The notes below the pieces were generated by a model. That model was not told the origin of the DNA. It saw nothing but the letters and a program-made list of their open reading frames with translations, and did not search any database. The position numbers and the translations under genes are program-made. Below, piece by piece: positions 1 through 6,438 of a stretch of DNA of 64,000 bases (its first letter is position 1; each line of letters starts with the position of its first letter). This DNA is from Agromyces hippuratus (lineage in GTDB: Bacteria; Actinomycetota; Actinomycetes; Actinomycetales; Microbacteriaceae): positions 1,364,001-1,428,000 of the forward strand of contig NZ_JACCFI010000001.1 in assembly GCF_013410355.1 (NCBI RefSeq). Reading direction: 5' to 3'.

Positions 1-90
1 CGCCTCTCCGTGACGGCCAGCGATCGCGCGCACGCCTTCAGCTGGCGCGACTCCGCCGAGCGCGTCTGGCAACTGCACGCCGACCTCTGA
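1..90 (+). CDS. Glycosyltransferase, C-terminal fragment (gene enters from left edge)
   Basis: Only the last 29 codons before a TGA are inside the window. The frame reads ...SVTASDRAHAFSWRDSAERVW... and ends in HADL. A tail of the form FSW-x-x-SA-x-x-x-W-x-x-Y/H is typical of the final helix of GT4-type glycosyltransferases, which cross back onto the N-terminal Rossmann domain. It would transfer a sugar from a nucleotide-sugar donor during cell-envelope glycan or glycolipid synthesis. The assignment rests on a short tail and is tentative. It is followed by a 15-bp inverted repeat that probably ends its transcript and faces the convergent LCP gene. Confidence 0.5.
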   Translation, partial: RLSVTASDRAHAFSWRDSAERVWQLHADL

Positions 91-110
91 GCCGATTCGA
101 GCCTCAGGCG

Positions 111-140
111 GTCGAGCGGATGCCGCGGCATCCGCTCGAC
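111..140. terminator. Bidirectional hairpin between convergent genes
   Basis: A perfect 30-nt palindrome (arms GTCGAGCGGATGCCG and its complement) lies between the glycosyltransferase stop and the LCP stop. There is no U-run. It most likely acts as a stem for termination or 3' end protection for both converging transcripts. Confidence 0.6.
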
Positions 141-147
141 GCCCGGT

Positions 148-1518
148 TCACTCCTCCGTCGGCGTCTCGGTCGCCGGCACCAGCGCCTCGTCGATGAGCG
201 AGCGGATGTAGTCCCAGTCGGGATCGGTGGGATCGACGTCGTTCGCCGGCACGAGCTCGACCGAGGTGATCGGCAGCTCCTTCGTCTTCATCGAGAGGTT
301 CACGAAGTAGCCGAGCATCGACTGGGGGATGTCGGTCTTCACGGTGTCGGCACCGGCGGAGGCGACCTCCTGGAACTTCGCGAGCACGTTCGTCGGCGTG
401 AACTGGTGCAGCACGGCCTCCTGCAGCACGCGCTGACGCGCCATCCGCTCGTAGTCGCCGCCGGCGGTGCCGTAGCGTGCACGGCCGTACCAGAGCGCGT
501 GGTAGCCGTCGAGGTGCTGCTGGCCGGGCTCGATCCACCCGTCGACGCCCTCGTTGTTCTCGTCGCCGCCGATCGGGATGCGGGTGTCGACGTCGATGTC
601 GACTCCGCCGAGCGCGTCGATGAGCTGCTGGAAGCCCTGCATGTCGATGAGGGCGTAGTACTGGATCTCGAGACCGGTGATGCCCTCAGCGGCATCCCTG
701 ACGCCCTCGATGCCGGGCTCGCTGCCCTCGGCGACGGCGTTCGGGTACATCTCGGGGCTCTTCAGCTCGACCTCGGTGTAGATCGAGTTGAGCTGGCAGA
801 CGTCGACCTCGCAGCCGTCGATCGCGCCGTAGCCCTCGGGGTAGACGGCCGCGAGCGGCGAGTCCTCGGGGAACGGCACGTACTCGAGGTCGCGCGGCAG
901 GCCGATCGTGACCGCTTGGCCGGTCTCGGCGTCGATCGAGACCACGGTCATGCTGTCGGGCCGCATGCCCTCGCGATCGGGGCCGGAGTCGCCGCCGAGC
1001 AGCAGGATGTTGTACCGGCCGTCGACCGGCGGCTCGCTCGGGCCGGCCACGAACACCGAGGAGAGGAAGCCGCTCGCCGTCGTCGCGAAGTAGGCGCCGT
1101 ATGCGGCGGCGCCCGAGAGGCCGACCATCACGAGGGTGGTGAGACCCGCGACCCACACCCGTGCCGACGGCGCGGTCTTCACGAGCCGCACGAGGCGCAG
1201 GGTGTCGAGCGTCAGGATCACCCAGAGCACCGCGTAGAACGCGAGCACGAGGGCGACGATCCAGAGCGTGACGGAGGTCGAGAAGACGGTGTAGAGCGTC
1301 GCGGGCCAGAGGAACCAGACCACGATGCCCACGACCACGAGGGTCCACAGCACGAGCGTCGCCCCGAGGCCGAACCTGCCGAGCTTCCGGTTGCCGGCCA
1401 GCACCTGCGGCGCACCCGGGATCAGGAAGTTGAGCGCGACGAGCCACCACGCACGGCGGGTCATGACCGTGCGCGAGGCGATGTCCGGATGGCGGATCGG
1501 GCTTGCGGCGAGCGTCAT
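148..1518 (-). CDS. LCP (LytR-CpsA-Psr) family cell-wall glycopolymer ligase
   Basis: This is a membrane-anchored enzyme that transfers undecaprenyl-phosphate-linked glycopolymer onto peptidoglycan (LCP family role). About four hydrophobic segments occupy residues 24-145. They are followed by an extracellular LCP domain starting near DGRYNILLLGGDSG, with the family signature GMRPDSMTVVSID and the Arg-containing IGLPRDLEYV. The protein has 456 residues, longer than minimal LCP proteins because of the extra N-terminal membrane helices. Its ATG overlaps the purE stop (ATGA, 1518-1515), so it is translationally coupled to purE, an arrangement that says little about function. A second in-frame ATG at codon 19 (MTRRAWW) is a possible alternative start. 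The neighbouring glycosyltransferase fits a cell-wall role. Confidence 0.9.
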   Translation of the reverse strand: MTLAASPIRHPDIASRTVMTRRAWWLVALNFLIPGAPQVLAGNRKLGRFGLGATLVLWTLVVVGIVVWFLWPATLYTVFSTSVTLWIVALVLAFYAVLWVILTLDTLRLVRLVKTAPSARVWVAGLTTLVMVGLSGAAAYGAYFATTASGFLSSVFVAGPSEPPVDGRYNILLLGGDSGPDREGMRPDSMTVVSIDAETGQAVTIGLPRDLEYVPFPEDSPLAAVYPEGYGAIDGCEVDVCQLNSIYTEVELKSPEMYPNAVAEGSEPGIEGVRDAAEGITGLEIQYYALIDMQGFQQLIDALGGVDIDVDTRIPIGGDENNEGVDGWIEPGQQHLDGYHALWYGRARYGTAGGDYERMARQRVLQEAVLHQFTPTNVLAKFQEVASAGADTVKTDIPQSMLGYFVNLSMKTKELPITSVELVPANDVDPTDPDWDYIRSLIDEALVPATETPTEE

Positions 1519-2021
1519 CGGTTCTGCTTGAGCCGTTCGTTCTTCTCCTCGACGGAAGCGGCGAGGTCGGTCGCGTAGTCGGCGAGCGCCGTCGTGAGGG
1601 CGCCATCGGCGGTCGCGAGGATCTTCACCGCGATGAGGCCGGCGTTCTTGGCACCGCCGATCGAGACGGTCGCGACCGGCACTCCGGCGGGCATCTGCAC
1701 GATCGAGAGCAGCGAGTCGAGGCCGTCGAGCCGCGAGAGCGGCACGGGAACGCCGACGACGGGCAGCGTCGTGACCGAGGCGAGCATGCCGGGCAGGTGC
1801 GCGGCGCCGCCGGCGCCGGCGATGATGACCTTGAGACCGCGCCCGGCCGCCTCCTTGCCGTAGGCGATCATCTTCTCAGGCGTGCGGTGTGCCGAGACGA
1901 CCTCGACCTCGTGGGGGACGCCGAACTCGTCGAGCAGGGCGGATGCCTCGCGCATGACGTTCCAGTCGGAGTCGGAACCCATCACGACGCCGACGAGGGG
2001 TGCGGTGTTCGTCTCAATCAC
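1515..2021 (-). CDS. purE: 5-(carboxyamino)imidazole ribonucleotide mutase PurE
   Basis: PurE (class I) converts N5-CAIR to CAIR in de novo purine synthesis, directly after PurK. The signature is GVVMGSDSDWNVMREA near the N terminus, then VSAHRTPEKM, GAGGAAHLPGM and the closing GGAKNAGLIAVKIL. The expected length is about 165 residues and this start gives 168. I chose the GTG at 2021 because a -10-like TACACT (2034-2029) lies 7 nt upstream, matching the leaderless pattern used elsewhere here. An upstream ATG at 2066 would add 15 residues unlike PurE. purK lies upstream on the same strand with a 63-nt gap, so purE has its own promoter but may also be read from purK. Confidence 0.93.
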   Translation of the reverse strand: MIETNTAPLVGVVMGSDSDWNVMREASALLDEFGVPHEVEVVSAHRTPEKMIAYGKEAAGRGLKVIIAGAGGAAHLPGMLASVTTLPVVGVPVPLSRLDGLDSLLSIVQMPAGVPVATVSIGGAKNAGLIAVKILATADGALTTALADYATDLAASVEEKNERLKQNR

Positions 2022-2034
2022 TTGATCGAGTGTA
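2019..2034 (-). promoter_or_regulatory. Leaderless promoter of purE
   Basis: On the minus strand TACACT is followed by 7 nt and then GTG. The expected transcription start coincides with the start codon, and no Shine-Dalgarno sequence is present. Confidence 0.5.
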
Positions 2035-2084
2035 GGGCCGTGCGCTGGGAGATGACCGCAGGGCACGCGGCCTGTGCAACGACG

Positions 2085-3242
2085 TCAGTCCTGGAAGAAC
2101 GCCGCCGTGGCCCGGGCCTCGTAGACGACGGCGTCGAGATCGTCGCCCGTCGCCGTGACGTGTCCGATCTTGCGACCCGGCCGCGGCGCCTTGCCGTAGT
2201 TGTGCACCTTCACGGTCGGGTGGCCGGCGAGTGCGGCCGCGTAGCGGTCGGCGAGCGAGCCTTCGACCGGCCCGCCGAGCACGTTGACCATGACCGACCA
2301 GTCGTCGCGGCTGCCGGTGGCGCCGAGCGGCAGGTCGAGCACCGCACGCAGGTGCTGCTCGAACTGCCCGGTCGTCGAGCCGTCCATCGACCAGTGGCCG
2401 CTGTTGTGCGGCCGCATCGCGAGTTCGTTCACGAGGATCCGATCGTCGCTCGTCTCGAAGAGCTCGACGGCGAGCACCCCGGTGACCCCGAGGCCCTCGG
2501 CGATCGTGATCGCGACGTCGGCCGCGACATCCGCGAGCCGGCCAGCCGATCGGGGCGCCGGCGCGATGACCTCGCTGCAGACCCCGCCGACCTGCACGGT
2601 CTCGACGAGTGGCCAGGCGACGACCTCGCCCGAGGGTCGACGGGCAACGAGCTGGGCCAGCTCGCGGCGGAAGTCGACGAGCTCCTCGACGAGGAGGGCT
2701 CCGGCGATGCCGTCTTCGGCGATCGTGGCGAACCACTCGGCGACCTCGCCCGCGCTCCGCACGACGCGCACGCCCTTGCCGTCGTAGCCGCCGCGCGGCG
2801 TCTTCACGACCGCGATGCCGCCGTGCTCGGCGATGAAGTCGTCGAGCTGGGCGACCGTCTCGACACGTGCCCAGTCGGGCACCGGCAGGCCGAGTTCGGA
2901 GAGGCGCTCGCGCATGACGAGCTTGTCCTGCGCGATGCGCAGCGCATCGGGGCCGGGGTGCACCGCCACGCCCGCGTCGACGAGGGCGTGCAGCACGTCC
3001 TGCGGCACGTGCTCGTGGTCGAAGGTGACGACGTCGACCTCGCGCGCGAACGCGAGCACGGTCGCGACGTCGGTGTAGTCGCCGACCCGATCGGCCGCGA
3101 TCGCGGCCGACATGCCCTCGGCCTCGGCGAGCACTCGGAGGTCGACTCCGAGTTCGATCGCCGCGGGGATCATCATCCGGGCGAGCTGCCCTCCACCGAT
3201 CACTCCGACCCGCACGCCATGCACTCCGTTCACCGCCGCCAT
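2085..3242 (-). CDS. purK: 5-(carboxyamino)imidazole ribonucleotide synthase PurK
   Basis: An ATP-grasp enzyme that carboxylates AIR with bicarbonate and ATP to N5-CAIR, the substrate of PurE. The N terminus VGVIGGGQLARMM is the PurK nucleotide-fold signature. Later motifs include QDKLVMRERLSELGLPVP, VVKTPRGGYDGKGV (ATP-grasp), LVEELVDFRRELA and ELAMRPHNSGHWSMDG. The length is 385 residues, as expected. The ATG at 3242 gives MAAVNGVHGVRVGVIGGG; the GTGs just inside are alternatives. The same reading frame stays open far upstream, but that part runs antisense through gtrA and is not PurK-like. A TAGACT -10 candidate (3273-3268) lies 25 nt upstream, with a perfect palindrome in the leader. Confidence 0.95.
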   Translation of the reverse strand: MAAVNGVHGVRVGVIGGGQLARMMIPAAIELGVDLRVLAEAEGMSAAIAADRVGDYTDVATVLAFAREVDVVTFDHEHVPQDVLHALVDAGVAVHPGPDALRIAQDKLVMRERLSELGLPVPDWARVETVAQLDDFIAEHGGIAVVKTPRGGYDGKGVRVVRSAGEVAEWFATIAEDGIAGALLVEELVDFRRELAQLVARRPSGEVVAWPLVETVQVGGVCSEVIAPAPRSAGRLADVAADVAITIAEGLGVTGVLAVELFETSDDRILVNELAMRPHNSGHWSMDGSTTGQFEQHLRAVLDLPLGATGSRDDWSVMVNVLGGPVEGSLADRYAAALAGHPTVKVHNYGKAPRPGRKIGHVTATGDDLDAVVYEARATAAFFQD

Positions 3243-3243
3243 C

Positions 3244-3261
3244 GGCGCCCGTACGGGCGCC
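3244..3261 (-). promoter_or_regulatory. Palindrome in the purK leader
   Basis: The perfect 18-nt palindrome GGCGCCCGTACGGGCGCC lies immediately before the purK ATG and downstream of its TAGACT box. It could be an operator or a hairpin that occludes translation initiation. There is no direct evidence for either. Confidence 0.35.
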
Positions 3262-3290
3262 CAGTTCAGTCTAGGCCGCGCCCGACCGCA

Positions 3291-3305
3291 TAGGATGTGC
3301 CGGTG
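3291..3305 (+). promoter_or_regulatory. Leaderless promoter of the GtrA gene
   Basis: TAGGAT (3291-3296) is followed by 6 nt and then GTG at 3303. This spacing supports 3303 rather than the GTG at 3297 as the start, because a transcript beginning 6-7 nt after the -10 box would exclude 3297. Confidence 0.55.
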
Positions 3306-3863
3306 TCCACCCGCTTCGCGAGCGCCCTCGAACGCCTCTGGAACGGCCTGCTCGCCTACGCGGTGAAGTTCGGCGTCGTCGGCCTCATCGGCCTCGTCAT
3401 CGACGTCATGCTCTTCAACCTGCTGCGACTCGGGGTCTTCGGCGAAGGCCACTGGGCGCAATCGGCGATCGGCGCGAAGACGATCTCGACGAGCGTCGCC
3501 ATCATCTTCAACTGGCTGGGCAACCGCTACTGGACGTTCCGCAACCACCGCCGCCGCAACTACCTGCGCGAGTTCGCCGAATACGCGATCGTCTCGCTCG
3601 GCGGCATGGCGATCGCGCTCGGATGCCTCTGGATCAGCCATCACTGGCTCGGCTACACGACGCTCATGGCCGACAACATCGCGACGAACGTGGTCGGCCT
3701 CGGCCTCGGAACGGCGTTCCGCTTCGTGCTCTACCGGTACTGGGTCTTCGGGCACCACCGGGCCGACGGGCTCTCGAACCTCGCCCGCGTCGAAGAGGCG
3801 CAGCGCGCCATCTTCGAGGAGCCGGAGGGGGCGTCGCCGCCGACGAACGCCCCCACGGCCTGA
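3303..3863 (+). CDS. GtrA family membrane protein
   Basis: A small four-helix membrane protein of the GtrA/DPMS family, associated with flipping or anchoring of lipid-linked sugars for cell-envelope glycosylation. Hydrophobic segments are near residues 17-38, 52-68, 84-106 and 117-135. Family features are KFGVVGLIGLVIDVMLFNLL, the mid-protein IFNWLGNRYWTFR and a C-terminal FRFVLYRYWVFG. A hydrophilic tail of about 40 residues follows. The length is 186 residues. It diverges from purK and converges on the DarT-like gene with one base between the stops. The glycosyltransferase, LCP protein and manC in the same window fit envelope polysaccharide work, but no partner enzyme adjoins it. Confidence 0.85.
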   Translation: MSTRFASALERLWNGLLAYAVKFGVVGLIGLVIDVMLFNLLRLGVFGEGHWAQSAIGAKTISTSVAIIFNWLGNRYWTFRNHRRRNYLREFAEYAIVSLGGMAIALGCLWISHHWLGYTTLMADNIATNVVGLGLGTAFRFVLYRYWVFGHHRADGLSNLARVEEAQRAIFEEPEGASPPTNAPTA

Positions 3864-3864
3864 C

Positions 3865-4704
3865 CTACTCCGCGGACTCGGCGGTCGGCTGGAACCAGGG
3901 CGGGTACACCGCGACGCGGGCACGCACGCCCGCACCGGCGAGCTCGGCCCGCACCCGGTCGCGCACGGGCTCGTTGGCCACGGCGATGAGCGCGACATCG
4001 TCGAGCGGAAGGCACTCGCGCACGAGCAGCTCGGCGCCGTCGAGGCCCGCACCCTCTTCATCGCGGTGCAGGCGCTGCAGCAGTCGCTGCACGTCGGCCC
4101 ACTCGGTCGCGACGGCTGCGCCGGTGACCGCGGCATCCGACTCGCTGACGACGATCGTGCCGGCCACCTCGGCCTTGCCGGCCTGGGCGCTCGTGAGGGA
4201 GCTGACGAAGATGACGAAGTCGGCCGGTGCACGCTTGACCGCGTCCTCGCCGAGACGCGGGTCGGGCGTTGCGGTGCGCACGGCGTTCCAGACGTGCGCA
4301 TCGGTCGTGAGCAGGAACGGCACGTAGTCGGCGACGACGGCATCGGTGCCGTCGATCGCGGCACCCCGCCGATACTCACGGGCGTGAGGTGCGGCCAGGT
4401 CGACCACCGGAGCCGCTCCAGCGGCGTCGGCGAGGAGTGCACCGGCGTCGAGGATGGGCGGCAGGTTGTCGATGTGCGTCACGTGGTAGATGCGCATCGC
4501 CTTCAGGTCGAGGCGCGGTGCGTCCGACGCGATCGTCGGGCGCGAGGCACCGGGCACTCGCGCCGGGGGTCGGCCGCTGCGCGTGGTCGTCGACCGAGCC
4601 GATCGGGGCACCGGGGCGGGCGCGGGCTTCGCCTCGGGTTCGGGCGGGGGGAAGCAGATGGCGCAGAGGCCGTCATCGAAACCGTGTTTGCATTCGTCGG
4701 CCAA
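3865..4704 (-). CDS. DarT-like ssDNA thymidine ADP-ribosyltransferase with N-terminal CxH/CxxC motif
   Basis: Residues about 71-275 match the DarT family (formerly DUF4433), which uses NAD+ to ADP-ribosylate thymidine in single-stranded DNA. The visible hallmarks are YHVTHIDNLPPILDAGAL (73-90), REYRR (109-113), ADYVPF (125-130), FVIFVSSL (163-170) and DGAELLVRECLP (222-233). In the last, E225 sits where DarT proteins keep the catalytic Glu. In place of the usual DYVPFYF..PM stretch it has DYVPFLLTTDAHVWNA. The N terminus has Cys/His at positions 5, 7, 14 and 17 (CKHG...CAIC), like a small zinc ribbon, then a Pro/Ala/Arg linker to about residue 65. The start is TTG with GAAGG upstream. No macrodomain antitoxin (DarG) gene is in the window. 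It may be a repair or regulatory enzyme rather than a toxin. Confidence 0.75.
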   Translation of the reverse strand: MADECKHGFDDGLCAICFPPPEPEAKPAPAPVPRSARSTTTRSGRPPARVPGASRPTIASDAPRLDLKAMRIYHVTHIDNLPPILDAGALLADAAGAAPVVDLAAPHAREYRRGAAIDGTDAVVADYVPFLLTTDAHVWNAVRTATPDPRLGEDAVKRAPADFVIFVSSLTSAQAGKAEVAGTIVVSESDAAVTGAAVATEWADVQRLLQRLHRDEEGAGLDGAELLVRECLPLDDVALIAVANEPVRDRVRAELAGAGVRARVAVYPPWFQPTAESAE

Positions 4705-4801
4705 GAGAAACCCTTCATCGTGCGGCTCGCGCTCGGGCGACGCGAGACCACCTGTCCACGTTACGTCCTTTCCCGACGTCCCGCTGCACGATCGCTCAGG
4801 T

Positions 4802-5365
4802 TCAGCGTCCGCCCCAGGCCACGGTGTCGCCGTCGAGCATCGTCTGCTCGGCGCGTCGACGCTCGGCGACGCGCGACTGCTCCTCGCCCATGAGCTCCTG
4901 CAGCGCGCCCTGCACGAGCTCGGGCTTCGGCACGTCCTTCAGCACGAACGGCTTCTCGTGGCCCGTGTCGATCTGCACGTCGCCCGATCCGAAGGCGCCC
5001 TGGCCCCAGGTTCGGCGCACGGTGACGTCGCGACCGCGACTCAGCAGCATCTCCTGCCGCACGCGCACCCAGATGCCGCTCCGGCCGATGACCCGCCGGG
5101 TCGTGATCGTCGTGCGCCGCGTGAGCCAGGCGAGGAACGGCAGGAACGAGCCGAGCAGCACGACGAGCAGCGCCCCGCCGATGACCGCGAGCACCTGCCA
5201 GGTCTCAGGGACGACGCTCGCGCCGTAGGCGGCCGCACCGGCGACCGCGATGAGCAGGATCGCGGGAAGGATCAGCACTCGGGCGTGCCGTCGCACCCTC
5301 GCGACGACGCGCTCGGGCGGCTGCGCCGCCGGCACGACCGACTCGGGTGTCACGGCAGGGCTCAT
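4802..5365 (-). CDS. PH domain-containing membrane protein (bPH2 type)
   Basis: 187 residues with two hydrophobic helices (about 30-52 and 57-80), followed by a bacterial pleckstrin-homology-like domain of the YdbS/bPH2 type. Family features are TRRTTITTRRVIGRSGIWVR and the later LSRGRDVTVRRTWGQGAFGSGDV. An acidic/Arg-rich C-terminal tail follows. The molecular function of this family is unknown; it is anchored to the cytoplasmic membrane. The start lies 6 nt after the birA stop, so it is probably co-transcribed with birA. Such a PH protein next to birA is, as far as I recall, common in related actinobacteria, which suggests genomic rather than proven functional linkage. Confidence 0.8.
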   Translation of the reverse strand: MSPAVTPESVVPAAQPPERVVARVRRHARVLILPAILLIAVAGAAAYGASVVPETWQVLAVIGGALLVVLLGSFLPFLAWLTRRTTITTRRVIGRSGIWVRVRQEMLLSRGRDVTVRRTWGQGAFGSGDVQIDTGHEKPFVLKDVPKPELVQGALQELMGEEQSRVAERRRAEQTMLDGDTVAWGGR

Positions 5366-5371
5366 ACGCCA

Positions 5372-6313
5372 TTAATACCGCAGGTGCGTCACGTCTCCTG
5401 CGGCGACAGACCACGGCTCGCCGTTCTCACGGTCGATCACCACGAGTCGGCCGTCGTCGTCGAGGCGCTCCGCGTGCCCGAGGAGCTCTCGGTCGCCCGG
5501 CAGTTCGACGCGCACCTCGCTGCCGATCGTGCCGCAGAGCTCGGCGACCCGGGCGGCGACGCCGCTCGCCACGGCATCCGCCCCCGACGCCACGAAGGCG
5601 CCGAACATCTCGAGGAACGTGCCGAGGTAGTCGGCGAGCACCGCGTCGGCATCGGGCTGCGCGCCGGTGACGAGCAGCAGCGACGTGGAGGTCAACGTGG
5701 GCAGGTCGTGTTCGTCGAGGGTGAGGTTGAGGCCGGCGCCCACGATGACCGCCCCGGAGTCGGGCAGCAGTTCGGAGAGGATGCCGCAGATCTTGTAGCC
5801 CGACACGAGCACGTCGTTCGGCCACTTGAGCTCGACGTCGACCCCGCCGCTGCCGTCGGGTCCTTCGGCCTCCTCGGCACGGAGACGCCGACGGCTCGGG
5901 CGAGCGGATGCCGCAGGCCCCTGCTGCTCCGCCGGCGACGGCATCGAACCCGCCGTCGCGTCCGTTGTGCCCGGCGGCACGTGCAGCTCGACGGCACGAC
6001 GCACCGCCTCGGTCATCGCCGCGCCCGCGATGAGCGGGATCCAGCCGTATGCGTCGGGCGGCAGCGGCGCACCGCCGTCGAGTTCGGGGCGCAGGAGCAC
6101 CGAGATCGCGAGGGTCTTGCCCGTGGGGGCCAGCCAGACCCGGCCGAGACGGCCTCGCCCGTGCGTCTGGTTGTCGGTGACGAGCACGGCACCGTGGCCC
6201 CACTCCGCGGCATCCGGACCGCTCGCGGCCGCACGCAGCTCGTCGTTCGTCGATCCGACCTCGTCGCGGAACTCGAACCGCGGCACCGCCGCGCGCGATC
6301 GCTCCCAATCCAT
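5372..6313 (-). CDS. birA: Biotin--[acetyl-CoA-carboxylase] ligase BirA (no DNA-binding domain)
   Basis: It activates biotin with ATP and transfers it to the BCCP lysine of acyl-CoA carboxylase, here most obviously the alpha subunit at 13643-15415. Motifs are STNDEL (21-26), the biotin-adenylate loop GRGRLGR (52-58), KWPNDVLV (163-170) and KICGILSE, followed by a C-terminal SH3-like BPL domain ending VAAGDVTHLRY. There is no N-terminal helix-turn-helix, so this BirA cannot repress directly. Unusually, about 45 residues rich in Ala, Pro, Ser, Glu and Arg (about 112-157) are inserted just before the KWPNDV motif. It is divergent from accD with a 122-bp spacer. The ATG lies 6 nt after TAGGGT. 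Confidence 0.93.
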   Translation of the reverse strand: MDWERSRAAVPRFEFRDEVGSTNDELRAAASGPDAAEWGHGAVLVTDNQTHGRGRLGRVWLAPTGKTLAISVLLRPELDGGAPLPPDAYGWIPLIAGAAMTEAVRRAVELHVPPGTTDATAGSMPSPAEQQGPAASARPSRRRLRAEEAEGPDGSGGVDVELKWPNDVLVSGYKICGILSELLPDSGAVIVGAGLNLTLDEHDLPTLTSTSLLLVTGAQPDADAVLADYLGTFLEMFGAFVASGADAVASGVAARVAELCGTIGSEVRVELPGDRELLGHAERLDDDGRLVVIDRENGEPWSVAAGDVTHLRY

Positions 6314-6325
6314 GCGATCACCCTA
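6311..6325 (-). promoter_or_regulatory. Leaderless promoter of birA
   Basis: TAGGGT on the minus strand (6325-6320) is followed by 6 nt and then the birA ATG (6313-6311). Confidence 0.55.
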
Positions 6326-6378
6326 CCCAGCCGTGCGCGAGCCCACGCGCATGGCGATTGCCACCAGAGGCGCGGCTG

Positions 6379-6409
6379 TTTTTGTAGGAATCCGTCAAGG
6401 AAGTCGGCC
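6379..6409 (+). promoter_or_regulatory. Candidate operator upstream of accD, shared with accA
   Basis: TTTTTGTAGGAA, then CAAGGAAGTC and GGCC, in an AT-rich patch unlike its surroundings. A related block sits at 13588-13617 before the alpha-subunit gene. The T-run ends 40 nt before the accD -10 box, which suits an activator or an upstream repressor site. Confidence 0.45.
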
Positions 6410-6422
6410 AAGTGCTCAGCGG

Positions 6423-6438
6423 TAGAGTGAACGGCGTG
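6423..6438 (+). promoter_or_regulatory. Leaderless promoter of accD
   Basis: TAGAGT (6423-6428) plus 7 nt precedes GTG at 6436. This favours 6436 over the upstream in-frame GTG at 6412, whose codons would contain the -10 box. Confidence 0.6.

Noticed and set aside
406..3293. Plus-strand open frames across the LCP, purE and purK genes
   Set aside because: They encode Arg/His/Asp-rich shadow proteins. The minus-strand products match well-known families in full.
3243..4442. Upstream extension of the purK frame to 4442
   Set aside because: The extra 400 residues run antisense through gtrA and through the DarT-like gene in another frame and are low-complexity. PurK proper begins at the VGVIGGGQ fold.
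4705..4751. Alternative ATG start for the DarT-like gene at 4751
   Set aside because: That ATG is in a different frame. The DarT frame begins with TTG at 4704, and the frame from 4751 gives shadow sequence.
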